NCBI RefSeq assembly: GCF_019391655.1
Contig: NZ_JAHXPQ010000003.1
Span: forward strand, 248,001 to 312,000
DNA length: 64,000 nt
Direction of reading: 5' to 3'
From: Mucilaginibacter rivuli
GTDB taxonomy: Bacteria; Bacteroidota; Bacteroidia; Sphingobacteriales; Sphingobacteriaceae
Both the position numbers and the translations under genes were made by a program. This document shows, one piece after another, positions 1 to 7,766 of this stretch. The notes below the pieces were generated by a model. That model saw only the letters and a program-made list of their open reading frames with translations, was not told the DNA's origin and searched no databases. The stretch's first letter is position 1; every line of letters begins with the position of its first letter.

Positions 1-18
1 ATAAAATAATTAATAACC

Positions 19-525
19 ATGAAAACTATCCTCATTCCAACAGATTTTAAACCGGAGTCGCTTAATTGTATTGCCGAGCTTGTAAAAAAGGTTTATCCCG
101 AAAAGCTGAATATCATTATGGTACATCTGTTAAAGATAACCGACTCTGAGCAGGAGTTACTTATGCTGGCAAGGCGCTCAACTGAATACAATTATATCTC
201 GCCGGGGTTTTACAAGGCATACGTTCAGGCAAAAAACAATTATGCAGACAGGATAAATAAGATCAGCATCGAGTTCTTTTTCGGCAGTACCGTTGCTGCA
301 TTCAGAAACTTCTTAGATGCCCACCAGGTTGATTCGATCGTTTTATTAGACGATTACCAGTACGAAAGCATCAGTAAAGACAGCGTTGACCCTTTGGCAT
401 TCATTAACCGCAGTAAAACGCACGTTATCCATTTGAATTGCAACCCGGCTATTCAATACACTTTACCAAAATTAAAACCTTCGGCAGTACCGGCCGATCT
501 CGAATTATCTAACAGCATCGGTTAA
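19..525 (+). CDS. UspA-like small cytoplasmic protein
   Basis: A 168-residue protein without a signal peptide. It opens with the beta-strand and loop MKTILIPTDFKPES, typical of the universal stress protein (UspA) fold, and a later hydrophobic strand (DSIVLLDDY, about residues 105-113) fits the same alpha/beta fold. The usual C-terminal ATP-binding glycine loop of UspA (G-2x-G-9x-G-S/T) is not visible, so nucleotide binding is doubtful. The bestrophin-like gene follows after 15 bp, which suggests co-transcription. The promoter lies outside the window. It could also be an unrelated protein with a similar Rossmann-like start. The family is tentative and the reading frame is secure. Confidence 0.7.
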   Translation: MKTILIPTDFKPESLNCIAELVKKVYPEKLNIIMVHLLKITDSEQELLMLARRSTEYNYISPGFYKAYVQAKNNYADRINKISIEFFFGSTVAAFRNFLDAHQVDSIVLLDDYQYESISKDSVDPLAFINRSKTHVIHLNCNPAIQYTLPKLKPSAVPADLELSNSIG

Positions 526-540
526 TAAACTCAAAAGCTT

Positions 541-1467
541 ATGTTACTCAAAAAGAATATCCCCATTAGTTATGTGTTCGGCAAAATAAAGTTAGAGATC
601 ACTTTATTAACTGTTTACTCAGTCGCGGTATACATTGCGCATACCTATTTCGGCTTCCCGGGAGTATCTATTCCCATTGCTGTGCCGGGCATTTTAGGTA
701 CCATTATCTCATTGTTACTGGCATTTCGCTCAAACCAGGCGTATGACAGGTGGTGGGAGGCCCGTACCTTATGGGGTGCCATCGTTAACGATTCGCGCTC
801 GTTTGCAAGGCAGGTATTAACTTTTGTAGATAACTCCTATGATCAGCTTGATAAAAGCGCGTTAAAAGAACGCATCATCAGGCGGCAAATGGCCTGGTGC
901 TATAGCTTAAGCTGCCACCTGCGCAATCAGGATGCCCATAATTGTGTAGGCAAGTATATTACCGAAGATGAAAAGAAGCATATAGACCGCCAAAAGCATG
1001 TTCCCCTTGCATTAATGGAGCAGCATGGTAATGATTTGCGCCTGTTGTTACGCATGGGCTGGATAAGTGAATACCAGCAGGTTGCCATGGATGAAACGTT
1101 AACCCGTTTCTCCAACGCGATGGGTGGTTGCGAGCGTATTAAAAATACGGTGTTCCCGGTAACGTATAGCTTTTACGTTCATATACTGGTATTGCTTTTT
1201 GTGTTGATGCTGCCTTTCAGCCTGATAGAGTTATTCGGTGTGTTCCAGGTGCCTTTGGTAGTGGCAATTTCGTCATCTTTCTTTTTGATAGAAAAAATGG
1301 CTATACACCTGCAGGACCCTTTTGAGAACAAACCTACCGATACGCCCACTACGGCCATCAGCTTTAAAATTGAGCAGGACCTGAAGCAGCTGTTATCCGA
1401 AGAGCCGCCAAAAGAAGAAGCACAAACCAAGGTACAGAACCAAGGCATGATATATTACATTTTATAA
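541..1467 (+). CDS. Bestrophin-like (RFP-TM/UPF0187) channel protein
   Basis: A 308-residue membrane protein of the bacterial bestrophin family (older name UPF0187, related to YneE), whose studied members form pentameric ion channels in the inner membrane. Visible features are an N-terminal hydrophobic segment (about 18-34), a second one ending in the family-typical stretch LLAFRSNQAYDRWWEAR (about 59-75), and C-terminal membrane segments around 210-245. The length matches the bacterial family. It lies 15 bp after the UspA-like gene and is closed by a strong terminator, so the two probably form one transcript. Ion selectivity cannot be read from the sequence. Confidence 0.88.
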   Translation: MLLKKNIPISYVFGKIKLEITLLTVYSVAVYIAHTYFGFPGVSIPIAVPGILGTIISLLLAFRSNQAYDRWWEARTLWGAIVNDSRSFARQVLTFVDNSYDQLDKSALKERIIRRQMAWCYSLSCHLRNQDAHNCVGKYITEDEKKHIDRQKHVPLALMEQHGNDLRLLLRMGWISEYQQVAMDETLTRFSNAMGGCERIKNTVFPVTYSFYVHILVLLFVLMLPFSLIELFGVFQVPLVVAISSSFFLIEKMAIHLQDPFENKPTDTPTTAISFKIEQDLKQLLSEEPPKEEAQTKVQNQGMIYYIL

Positions 1468-1491
1468 TTTGTTAGCTTGTTTTAAACCGGG

Positions 1492-1517
1492 GCCCCGCAC
1501 TATTGCGGGGCTTTTTT
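1492..1517 (+). terminator. Rho-independent terminator after bestrophin gene
   Basis: The stem GCCCCGC / GCGGGGC has a 6-nt loop and is followed by six T residues. It sits 24 bp after the stop codon of the bestrophin-like gene and closes the first two-gene unit. Confidence 0.9.
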
Positions 1518-1563
1518 AGTTTTATATTTATGGCTATTGTTATCTTTGGGCAATTACACAAGC

Positions 1564-2142
1564 ATGATCGCAGATATATTCCCTATTGTAACTTCCGTTA
1601 TTAAAACCAGGCGAACTACCAAACCGCCCGAAATGAATGGTAAAAAGATAAGTGACCAGCAAGTAAGCTCACTGTTAGAACTTGCCGACTGGGCGCCTAC
1701 ACATGCCAATACTGAGCCCTGGCGTTTTGTTGTTTATAGCGACCCGCAGATTTTTTGCCACCAACATGCCGAGTTGTACAAAGCCAATACCCCTGCCGAT
1801 AAATTTATGCAGCTTACTTACGATAAACTTTATTACATGGGCGACAAGGCTTCGCATGTTATCATTGCCATTATGAAACGTGGCGATTTGCCTAAGATAC
1901 CTGTTATCGAAGAAATATCGGCCACAGCATGTGCCATGCAAAACATTTTGCTTGGTGCCACAGCAGCAGGCATAGCATCGTACTGGGGCACGGGCGGCAT
2001 GACTTACTCTGAAGCACTTAAACAACATTTAGCTTTACGCGAGCAGGACCAGGTGATGGGTATTATTTACCTTGGGTACAGCGATAAAGCAATTGCAGGC
2101 AAACGCACTACACCCTTGAGCGATAAAGTAGAGTGGAAATAG
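1564..2142 (+). CDS. Nitroreductase family protein (FMN-dependent)
   Basis: A 192-residue NAD(P)H:FMN nitroreductase-fold protein, closest by eye to the small YdjA-type branch. The N-terminal RRTTK (FMN phosphate binding in the family), the ADWAPTHANTEPWRF segment and the late GIASYWGTGG segment all fit. These enzymes transfer hydride from NAD(P)H through FMN to nitro or quinone compounds, but the natural substrate is unknown. The frame is open back to a TTG at 1537. I chose the ATG at 1564 because it starts nine residues later at MIADIFPIV, close to the family's usual length. It stands alone after a terminator. Confidence 0.85.
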   Translation: MIADIFPIVTSVIKTRRTTKPPEMNGKKISDQQVSSLLELADWAPTHANTEPWRFVVYSDPQIFCHQHAELYKANTPADKFMQLTYDKLYYMGDKASHVIIAIMKRGDLPKIPVIEEISATACAMQNILLGATAAGIASYWGTGGMTYSEALKQHLALREQDQVMGIIYLGYSDKAIAGKRTTPLSDKVEWK

Positions 2143-2194
2143 TATAACCCTTAAATAATAGTTTTTTATAATTAAATAAGCTTAAGTTTATACT

Positions 2195-2650
2195 ATGAAA
2201 AAGATTTCACTGATTGTTAACCTGGTATTGTTGGTTTGCATGGCCGCTTCGCTTGTTAGTTTTAATGCTGCCCGCGCCACCGTTGCACCTGCGCAAGTTA
2301 AAGTGCAGCCATTTTGTAAGTTTACTTTAATCGACCATCGTGGCCACAGCATAAAACTATCTACAAACGTAATGCACGCCAGCCACACAAGCATAACCTT
2401 TATTTTCGAAACCGGCGAAAAACTGATCATCAAATTCGTTACCATCAGGGCAGGCCATTTTGTTGCCGAATCTGCCCGGTCAAAAGATCCGAATATCCTA
2501 TTTTACCCTTCGCACAGCAGCCATCCCCTGCCTATGGTTGGAGCAGTTATCATATCTTCCGTTAAGCCGATATTGGGTAATTTTTCGCACCTGCTTAGCG
2601 ATGACGACGAGTATCACCTTAATCTGGTGTCCGGAACTTTCAGCTTTTAA
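2195..2650 (+). CDS. Small exported hypothetical protein
   Basis: I do not recognise the family. The 151-residue protein has a clear Sec signal peptide (MKKISLIVNLVLLVCMAASLVSF, cleavage about residue 27), then a beta-rich mature part with alternating hydrophobic residues and no cysteine pair or enzyme motif. It is probably periplasmic or surface-exposed. It is convergent with the minus-strand lyase operon and shares the bidirectional terminator at 2668-2703. The signal peptide supports it as a real gene; function is unknown. Confidence 0.7.
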   Translation: MKKISLIVNLVLLVCMAASLVSFNAARATVAPAQVKVQPFCKFTLIDHRGHSIKLSTNVMHASHTSITFIFETGEKLIIKFVTIRAGHFVAESARSKDPNILFYPSHSSHPLPMVGAVIISSVKPILGNFSHLLSDDDEYHLNLVSGTFSF

Positions 2651-2667
2651 TACAATGTATCTTATAT

Positions 2668-2703
2668 AAAAAGGCTTTGATCTTAAAGATCAAAGCCTTT
2701 TTT
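2668..2703. terminator. Bidirectional terminator between convergent units
   Basis: AAAAAGGCTTTGATCTT pairs with AAGATCAAAGCCTTTTT around a one-base centre. A-runs and T-runs flank the stem, so it can end both the plus-strand small gene and the minus-strand lyase operon. Confidence 0.85.
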
Positions 2704-2817
2704 GTAAGGAAACTATTCAGGAACATACTTTGCCATCCAAACAGTATCGCTACCACAATCCGGGTTGTTAATGGGATGATAAACTTTAAATACGTTCTCC
2801 CTTTCGCCGCTTTACAT

Positions 2818-3942
2818 TTACTGCCCCGAAAACAAAAAAGTACCGAATGCCGGCTGATCGCGATCAAAATCCTCGGGGCGTATTTTTTCGATCACTTTTT
2901 GTACATAAGGCATTTTAAGCCCCTTGCGGGTAACATAATGATGATAAACCATCTCATAAACCGGGATAAACTTACCACGCCCAATGGTAGAGATCGTTGT
3001 CCACTCGCTGTATTTATTGGTTACATCTTTCCAGGTGGTAAAAGGCACGGTATCATCGCCTAAGTTATATCGTGCCACGTATTCAAAACCCTTTAACAGG
3101 CGGTTATCTAATGCCGAATAAAGGTCATCGCCTTGTTTCCAGGCTTCCTCGCAAACGGTAGCTAAAGCACCTAACCCTAATTGGCTATGTCCCTGGTCGC
3201 GGCCGCTCTCTTGTATCTGCCCGGTAGTTCCGCTAACGTAGTTCTTAATACTTCCGTTATCATTGCCATTTAAATAAAAATCAACGGCCTTTTTATACAT
3301 CTCGCGGTTATCTAAAAATATAGCGGCAGCCATATAAGTTTTAGTATTGATACTCCCCCAGTTACCATTAGTGTATGCCCAGGTTTTATAAAAATTGTCA
3401 ATAACAGGCAAAAAAACACCGGTTATCATTTTGGTGATCTTTGCCAGTTGTACGGGCGTCATTTCCTTATAAGTATATTTGAGCACCTCGGCGGCATAAA
3501 CAATTTTAAACCCTTCCAGCCCGGCAAGCAAGGGCGCATCGTTGGTTGCAGGTATGGTGGTCAACGAATCGGCATAAGCCTCCAATATCTGTACTGATTT
3601 TTTTGCATGGGCGGCATCTTTGGTTACCATCCACATAATTGCATTCAAATAGGCGGCACTAAAGTCGGTTTCCATTTTAGTTTTTGTCCAGGAATATTGA
3701 CCATCGCGCGAAATGATCTTGTATGGACCATTCATTTTATAATTGGCCGAGGCACGGAGGTTATCCTTTAACAACAAATAAGAGCTATACGCCGGTTCAG
3801 TTTTTTGTTGTACTACATTGTACAGGTAATCAAAATCCCTTTGGGTATGCAGTACACCGGGGTGCACAAATGTTTGCGCTTGTGTTTTACCTGCAGATAA
3901 GGCAAATAAGCATATTAATATTAATCGTAATGTGGTTTTCAT
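2818..3942 (-). CDS. Alginate-lyase-fold polysaccharide lyase (periplasmic)
   Basis: A 374-residue secreted protein with a Sec signal peptide (cleavage after AQA, about residue 22) and an alpha/alpha-barrel of the alginate lyase superfamily (PF05426-like; PL38 is a candidate). The opening HPGVLHTQRDFDYL is typical, NGNW at 192-195 and ESGRDQGH at 245-252 form the likely active site (Asn194, Arg248, His252). Such enzymes cleave beta-linked uronic acid chains by beta-elimination. It is the last gene of the SusCD operon, 26 bp after GH97. No lipobox or type IX tail is seen, so a periplasmic oligosaccharide lyase is likely. The exact substrate (glucuronan, alginate or other) is not fixed by sequence. 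Confidence 0.8.
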   Translation of the reverse strand: MKTTLRLILICLFALSAGKTQAQTFVHPGVLHTQRDFDYLYNVVQQKTEPAYSSYLLLKDNLRASANYKMNGPYKIISRDGQYSWTKTKMETDFSAAYLNAIMWMVTKDAAHAKKSVQILEAYADSLTTIPATNDAPLLAGLEGFKIVYAAEVLKYTYKEMTPVQLAKITKMITGVFLPVIDNFYKTWAYTNGNWGSINTKTYMAAAIFLDNREMYKKAVDFYLNGNDNGSIKNYVSGTTGQIQESGRDQGHSQLGLGALATVCEEAWKQGDDLYSALDNRLLKGFEYVARYNLGDDTVPFTTWKDVTNKYSEWTTISTIGRGKFIPVYEMVYHHYVTRKGLKMPYVQKVIEKIRPEDFDRDQPAFGTFLFSGQ

Positions 3943-3968
3943 GTGAATTATCGTGTATCGTTTTAAGT

Positions 3969-5834
3969 TTATACCGGCCTGATAATGATGGCTTGTCCGC
4001 CTGTTGCGGTAATGGTTATTGGCAGGCTGCTCCCCTTTTTTAATTTAATGGTGTGTATGTTTATTCCTTTATCACCATCGTCCTCATAAACAGTGGCTTC
4101 GTAAGTTTTACCGGCATCCAAAAAATCCAGTTTAAGCGTTGTTTTCCAATCGCTGTAACCTGTAGCGCTGCCAATGTACCAAACGTTATTGTTTTTACGG
4201 GCAACGCTTATATTTTCGCCTATATCACCGGCAAGGTAACGGCTGTCGTCCCATACGGTGGGCAGGTAATTAAAAAACTCTATTTCCTTTTCGTTAGTAT
4301 AATCGGCGGGTTTGCCATACCAGAATATAGATGGCAGCGGGCTAAAATACACTACCGAAAGTGCCAGTTGCTGGCCTTTGCTCACTTTTAAGTTTTTGGC
4401 AAAATTGGCCCGGCTGTTAGGGTAGCAAAAAGTAAAATCGGCGGCGCCGGCTAAAAAGCGGGTATATGGCAATACCATGGTATGGAAAGCATCCGGACTA
4501 TTCTCATCCCCGCGAATACCCTCCTGCGATACCTGGAATGGGTAACGGCGGCTCAGCCCGGTTGGCTTATAATGATCGTGAACGTTAAGGATGAAGCCGT
4601 AATCGTTAACTTTTTTCATGGCAGTATCCAACCACGAGAGGCCTTTTTGTGTACCGCCATCAACAAAACCAAATTTTAAACCGGCAACACCCCAGCTTTT
4701 ATATAACGGCAGTATGGTATCCAGCTTTTGCCTTAAACCCACATAATTAACATACAAAATAACGCCTATACCTTTTTGCTTACCGTATGCGGTAATTTTT
4801 TGTACATCAAAGCCATCGATAGGTTTTGTCGGGTCGGATGTGGTGCGAAACTCGGCACCGTACCAGCCTGCATCTACCAGTATATAGCTAAAGTTATGTT
4901 TGGCCGCAAAATCAATACCCTGTAAGGCCGCGGCTGTTGTCAGTTCAACCCGTACTACTTTACCGGGCTTCACTTTCGTGGGATCATAATCGCTTAACGG
5001 CTCTGTCAGTTTGATGTACAGTTGACTGTTATCGTGCAGGCCTATTGCGTTTTCGGCGCAACTAATGGTGCGCCATGGTGTTTTAAAACTCCCTGTAAAT
5101 TGTATCAGGCTGTCTTTCTTAATAGCCGAAACCTGGTGGTTACGGTATAGCGTATCGATGTAAAAACTAAGTGCAAGGCTGTTGGGCTGGCCGCCCTTAA
5201 CCAAAACACATTTGGTATAGCTGCGGTTATCGGCTTCGCCAATGCTTAGGTACAGCTTACCCGGTTTAGCCAGTGTTGCCGGGAAATCGCAAGTGCCGGC
5301 CATCGCGTTAAGCTGTAGTTTACTAAATACCGACTCCTCATGATATTGGTAAACGGTGTAATCGTCTGTCAGGTTGTATTGTGTGTTTTCGTGATTAATA
5401 ATGCTGTGTTGGCCCGGGGTTTTATTAACCACGTACCTGAATGCCAGTGCACCATCAAACAACCTGGTAATTACATCAAAACTAAAGCTGCCGCTTTTAC
5501 AGCTTAGGGTAAGTTGCTGGTAATTGTTTTCTACCGTTTTTGTTTCGCCTAAAGGCCAGGCAAATGTTTCGCGGTGCTTATCTTTATTGGTGCTGATGAT
5601 GGTTACCGAATCGCCCAGGTTAGCACCATTAACTTTAAGCCCCATTACCGACCAATTGGTTACCTGCTTATCGCGATAAGCCAACTGATAGTAAAGCTGG
5701 TTGCTTTTATCTTTACCAATTTGCAAAACTGTTTTGCCATCCGGCGATCTTATCTCATCAACCTTATTTACCTGTGCATTAACCCTTGTTATACAGGCCG
5801 CAATAAGGTAAAGGCAGCATAAAAATTTCCTCAT
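3969..5834 (-). CDS. GH97 glycoside hydrolase (first copy)
   Basis: A 621-residue GH97 protein, the SusB family of periplasmic alpha-glucosidases and alpha-galactosidases. Residues 1-20 are a signal peptide, about 25-275 an N-terminal beta-sandwich (opening EIRSPDGKTVLQI), about 290-530 the TIM barrel, and the rest a C-terminal beta domain. Catalytic-region landmarks are KFGFVDGG (387-394), HDHYKPTG (419-426) and the conserved Glu438 in SQEGIRGDE. At the place where I expect the nucleophile Asp of retaining members there is Gly389, with Asp392 three residues on, so the mechanism is uncertain. It is the fifth gene of the SusCD operon and has a paralogue at 16878-18803. Confidence 0.9.
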   Translation of the reverse strand: MRKFLCCLYLIAACITRVNAQVNKVDEIRSPDGKTVLQIGKDKSNQLYYQLAYRDKQVTNWSVMGLKVNGANLGDSVTIISTNKDKHRETFAWPLGETKTVENNYQQLTLSCKSGSFSFDVITRLFDGALAFRYVVNKTPGQHSIINHENTQYNLTDDYTVYQYHEESVFSKLQLNAMAGTCDFPATLAKPGKLYLSIGEADNRSYTKCVLVKGGQPNSLALSFYIDTLYRNHQVSAIKKDSLIQFTGSFKTPWRTISCAENAIGLHDNSQLYIKLTEPLSDYDPTKVKPGKVVRVELTTAAALQGIDFAAKHNFSYILVDAGWYGAEFRTTSDPTKPIDGFDVQKITAYGKQKGIGVILYVNYVGLRQKLDTILPLYKSWGVAGLKFGFVDGGTQKGLSWLDTAMKKVNDYGFILNVHDHYKPTGLSRRYPFQVSQEGIRGDENSPDAFHTMVLPYTRFLAGAADFTFCYPNSRANFAKNLKVSKGQQLALSVVYFSPLPSIFWYGKPADYTNEKEIEFFNYLPTVWDDSRYLAGDIGENISVARKNNNVWYIGSATGYSDWKTTLKLDFLDAGKTYEATVYEDDGDKGINIHTIKLKKGSSLPITITATGGQAIIIRPV

Positions 5835-5887
5835 AAAATTAAATTTAAAGGCACCTTTATAATTGAGATGCCTTTATTAAGATATTA

Positions 5888-6763
5888 TTAAAATGCCCTT
5901 ACCGCCCTTACCGAAAACGTATAAGCCTTGCTAAACGTATAATAAGTTACCGTACTGGCCGATGTTGTACCCTGTATGGCTATCACTGTTCCGTTCGAAG
6001 CTGTGCCTAAAAACGCAGTACCCAAAGGCAGCGCCATCGACAAATATAGCGCGTTGGGTGCTGTGGGCGATGCAGCAATCTCATTTGATGTCCAGTAATC
6101 CGTATTGGAGATACCGCCTATCAAATCTTTATTATAACGTACAAAGGCAAGTTCGGCTATTGATGGTAAAAACCAGTCGCTAAAGCCACCGCCCCTGTAA
6201 TCTGTGCAAAGCTTAGCTGCATATGTACCGGTATTACCCAAAATATTAAAAATTTTGGCTGTATTGGCAGCACCCGATCCGATAGCGAACGATGTAGCGT
6301 TGGTTGGCGCCAAACTTGTAACCGTTGGCACCCATGGTACCGAGGTAGACAGATCTGCCGGCGATACCATAAAACCGTGCTGGCCGGTACCGTTTATATA
6401 AAATATTATACCGCCCTGATAGCTTTGCCCGGTTACAAAAGTACCCACGGGCACTACCTGTAAATTAGCGCTCACGGTAGCGCCCTCATAATTATCATCG
6501 GCGGCCTGGGTAGCGGTTATGGTAGTGTTACCAACGCCAACAATGGTTACCTGGTCGCCGCTGATGGTGGCAACGGCAGGGTTGCTGCTTGTATAAGTAA
6601 ATGCCCCTATGCCAGTACTTAAAGGCGGCGGCAAGGTATAAACCGGGTCGCCAATGGTTTTTGCATTAGCAACAAATGATATGATCGGGGTCATTTTAGC
6701 GTTATCCTTTTTGCAGGAGGCAATAGAAAAGATAACTAAAATAAGTAAGGCTATTTTTTTCAT
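5888..6763 (-). CDS. Big_2 / DUF1566 surface lipoprotein
   Basis: A 291-residue lipoprotein: signal peptide with lipobox IASC (Cys17), then a bacterial Ig-like (Big_2-type) domain about 25-105 with the SSNPAVATISG and TITATQAADDNY strands, then a DUF1566/Lcl-type C-terminal domain about 110-291 (GGIIFYINGTGQHG, DYRGGGFSDWFLPS, YWTSNE, FSVRAVR). Its place in the operon, third after SusD with DUF5017 before it, is where surface glycan-binding proteins of SusE/SusF type normally sit. I infer an outer-membrane glycan-binding role. No catalytic motif is visible. Confidence 0.8.
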   Translation of the reverse strand: MKKIALLILVIFSIASCKKDNAKMTPIISFVANAKTIGDPVYTLPPPLSTGIGAFTYTSSNPAVATISGDQVTIVGVGNTTITATQAADDNYEGATVSANLQVVPVGTFVTGQSYQGGIIFYINGTGQHGFMVSPADLSTSVPWVPTVTSLAPTNATSFAIGSGAANTAKIFNILGNTGTYAAKLCTDYRGGGFSDWFLPSIAELAFVRYNKDLIGGISNTDYWTSNEIAASPTAPNALYLSMALPLGTAFLGTASNGTVIAIQGTTSASTVTYYTFSKAYTFSVRAVRAF

Positions 6764-6803
6764 GTTCAGGTTCGTCTAAATTTAAAATAAGTTAAACAGG
6801 CAG

Positions 6804-7733
6804 CTATGGCGTAACCGTTATGGTGAGCGTTTTAGTAACTGCGCTTATGCCATCGCCGGTAACATTATTGCCAACAAAGGTTACCGTATAAGTACCGGGT
6901 TTGGTGTACTTGTAAACATATTGCGGCAATACTACCTGATTGTTCTTTATACCTACTGCCACATCCGGTGGGATAGCCGAAAGCCTGAATTTTTTGGTAA
7001 TGGCCCAATCTTCATCGCTCAAATTATCTACGCCCTGCGCAAAGGCCAGTGTTGAGCCTATGGCCCATTTTAACGAATCTTTTACGGAAGTACCTTTAAA
7101 GCTTGTAGCGGCAAAACCAGCAAAGCGCACATCGGTATTAATGGTATTGTGTACATAAATGGTACCATCGGGAAATGTGTTTTGAAACACAAAAGCGCTA
7201 ACCGTGTATTGCCTTGCCCTTGCAGCGGTTGAAGAGGTGTTACTCAGGTATTTAAACGCCACATATAGTGAATCTCCTGCTTGTTGAAAATCGGACAGGT
7301 TTACCGTGCCGGAGCTGGTTGCCGTTGCATTGGTTGCTATGGTTGCACGGTTGGTAACATCTGTCCAGGTGGCCTGGCGGATATGGAGCGAATCTACCTG
7401 CCCGGTAAAATTTGACGAAACCAATAGCTTAAGGTTACCTGTTTGGCCGGTATTGCCGGCCGCAAGGTTAGCCGTAGCTGTTGAAAACGATAATTGGTTT
7501 AATGCACCCGTTACCGAAGTGCGGTTTTTGTAATCGTAAATATGGCCTACCTCGCCCGAGTAGAAACCGATGTTATCGGGGTTACCCGAAAGAACAAACA
7601 CCACGCTATCGCCAACTTTAAAAGTTGTTTTATTAACCGTTACGTCAAAAGCCGGTGTAGTTAATGTTAACTTGTTGCATGCATATAAGCCAAAGGCTAT
7701 AAAACAAAGCAGTAATATGTTATATTTTTTCAT
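6804..7733 (-). CDS. DUF5017-type SusE-like surface lipoprotein
   Basis: A 309-residue lipoprotein with signal peptide and lipobox LYAC (Cys19). The N-terminal part has the DUF5017 pattern (FDVTVNKTTFKVGDSVVF, then NIGFYSGEVGHIYDY), and the last 80 residues form a PKD/Ig-like strand set (YKYTKPGTYTVTFV, TKTLTITVTP). DUF5017 proteins are commonly encoded beside SusD and are thought to bind glycan at the cell surface. It lies 33 bp after SusD and 40 bp before the DUF1566 lipoprotein, in one operon. Ligand unknown. Confidence 0.82.
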   Translation of the reverse strand: MKKYNILLLCFIAFGLYACNKLTLTTPAFDVTVNKTTFKVGDSVVFVLSGNPDNIGFYSGEVGHIYDYKNRTSVTGALNQLSFSTATANLAAGNTGQTGNLKLLVSSNFTGQVDSLHIRQATWTDVTNRATIATNATATSSGTVNLSDFQQAGDSLYVAFKYLSNTSSTAARARQYTVSAFVFQNTFPDGTIYVHNTINTDVRFAGFAATSFKGTSVKDSLKWAIGSTLAFAQGVDNLSDEDWAITKKFRLSAIPPDVAVGIKNNQVVLPQYVYKYTKPGTYTVTFVGNNVTGDGISAVTKTLTITVTP

Positions 7734-7766
7734 TTTCCTGATCTTTAAGAAGTAAATCTCTGTTGG

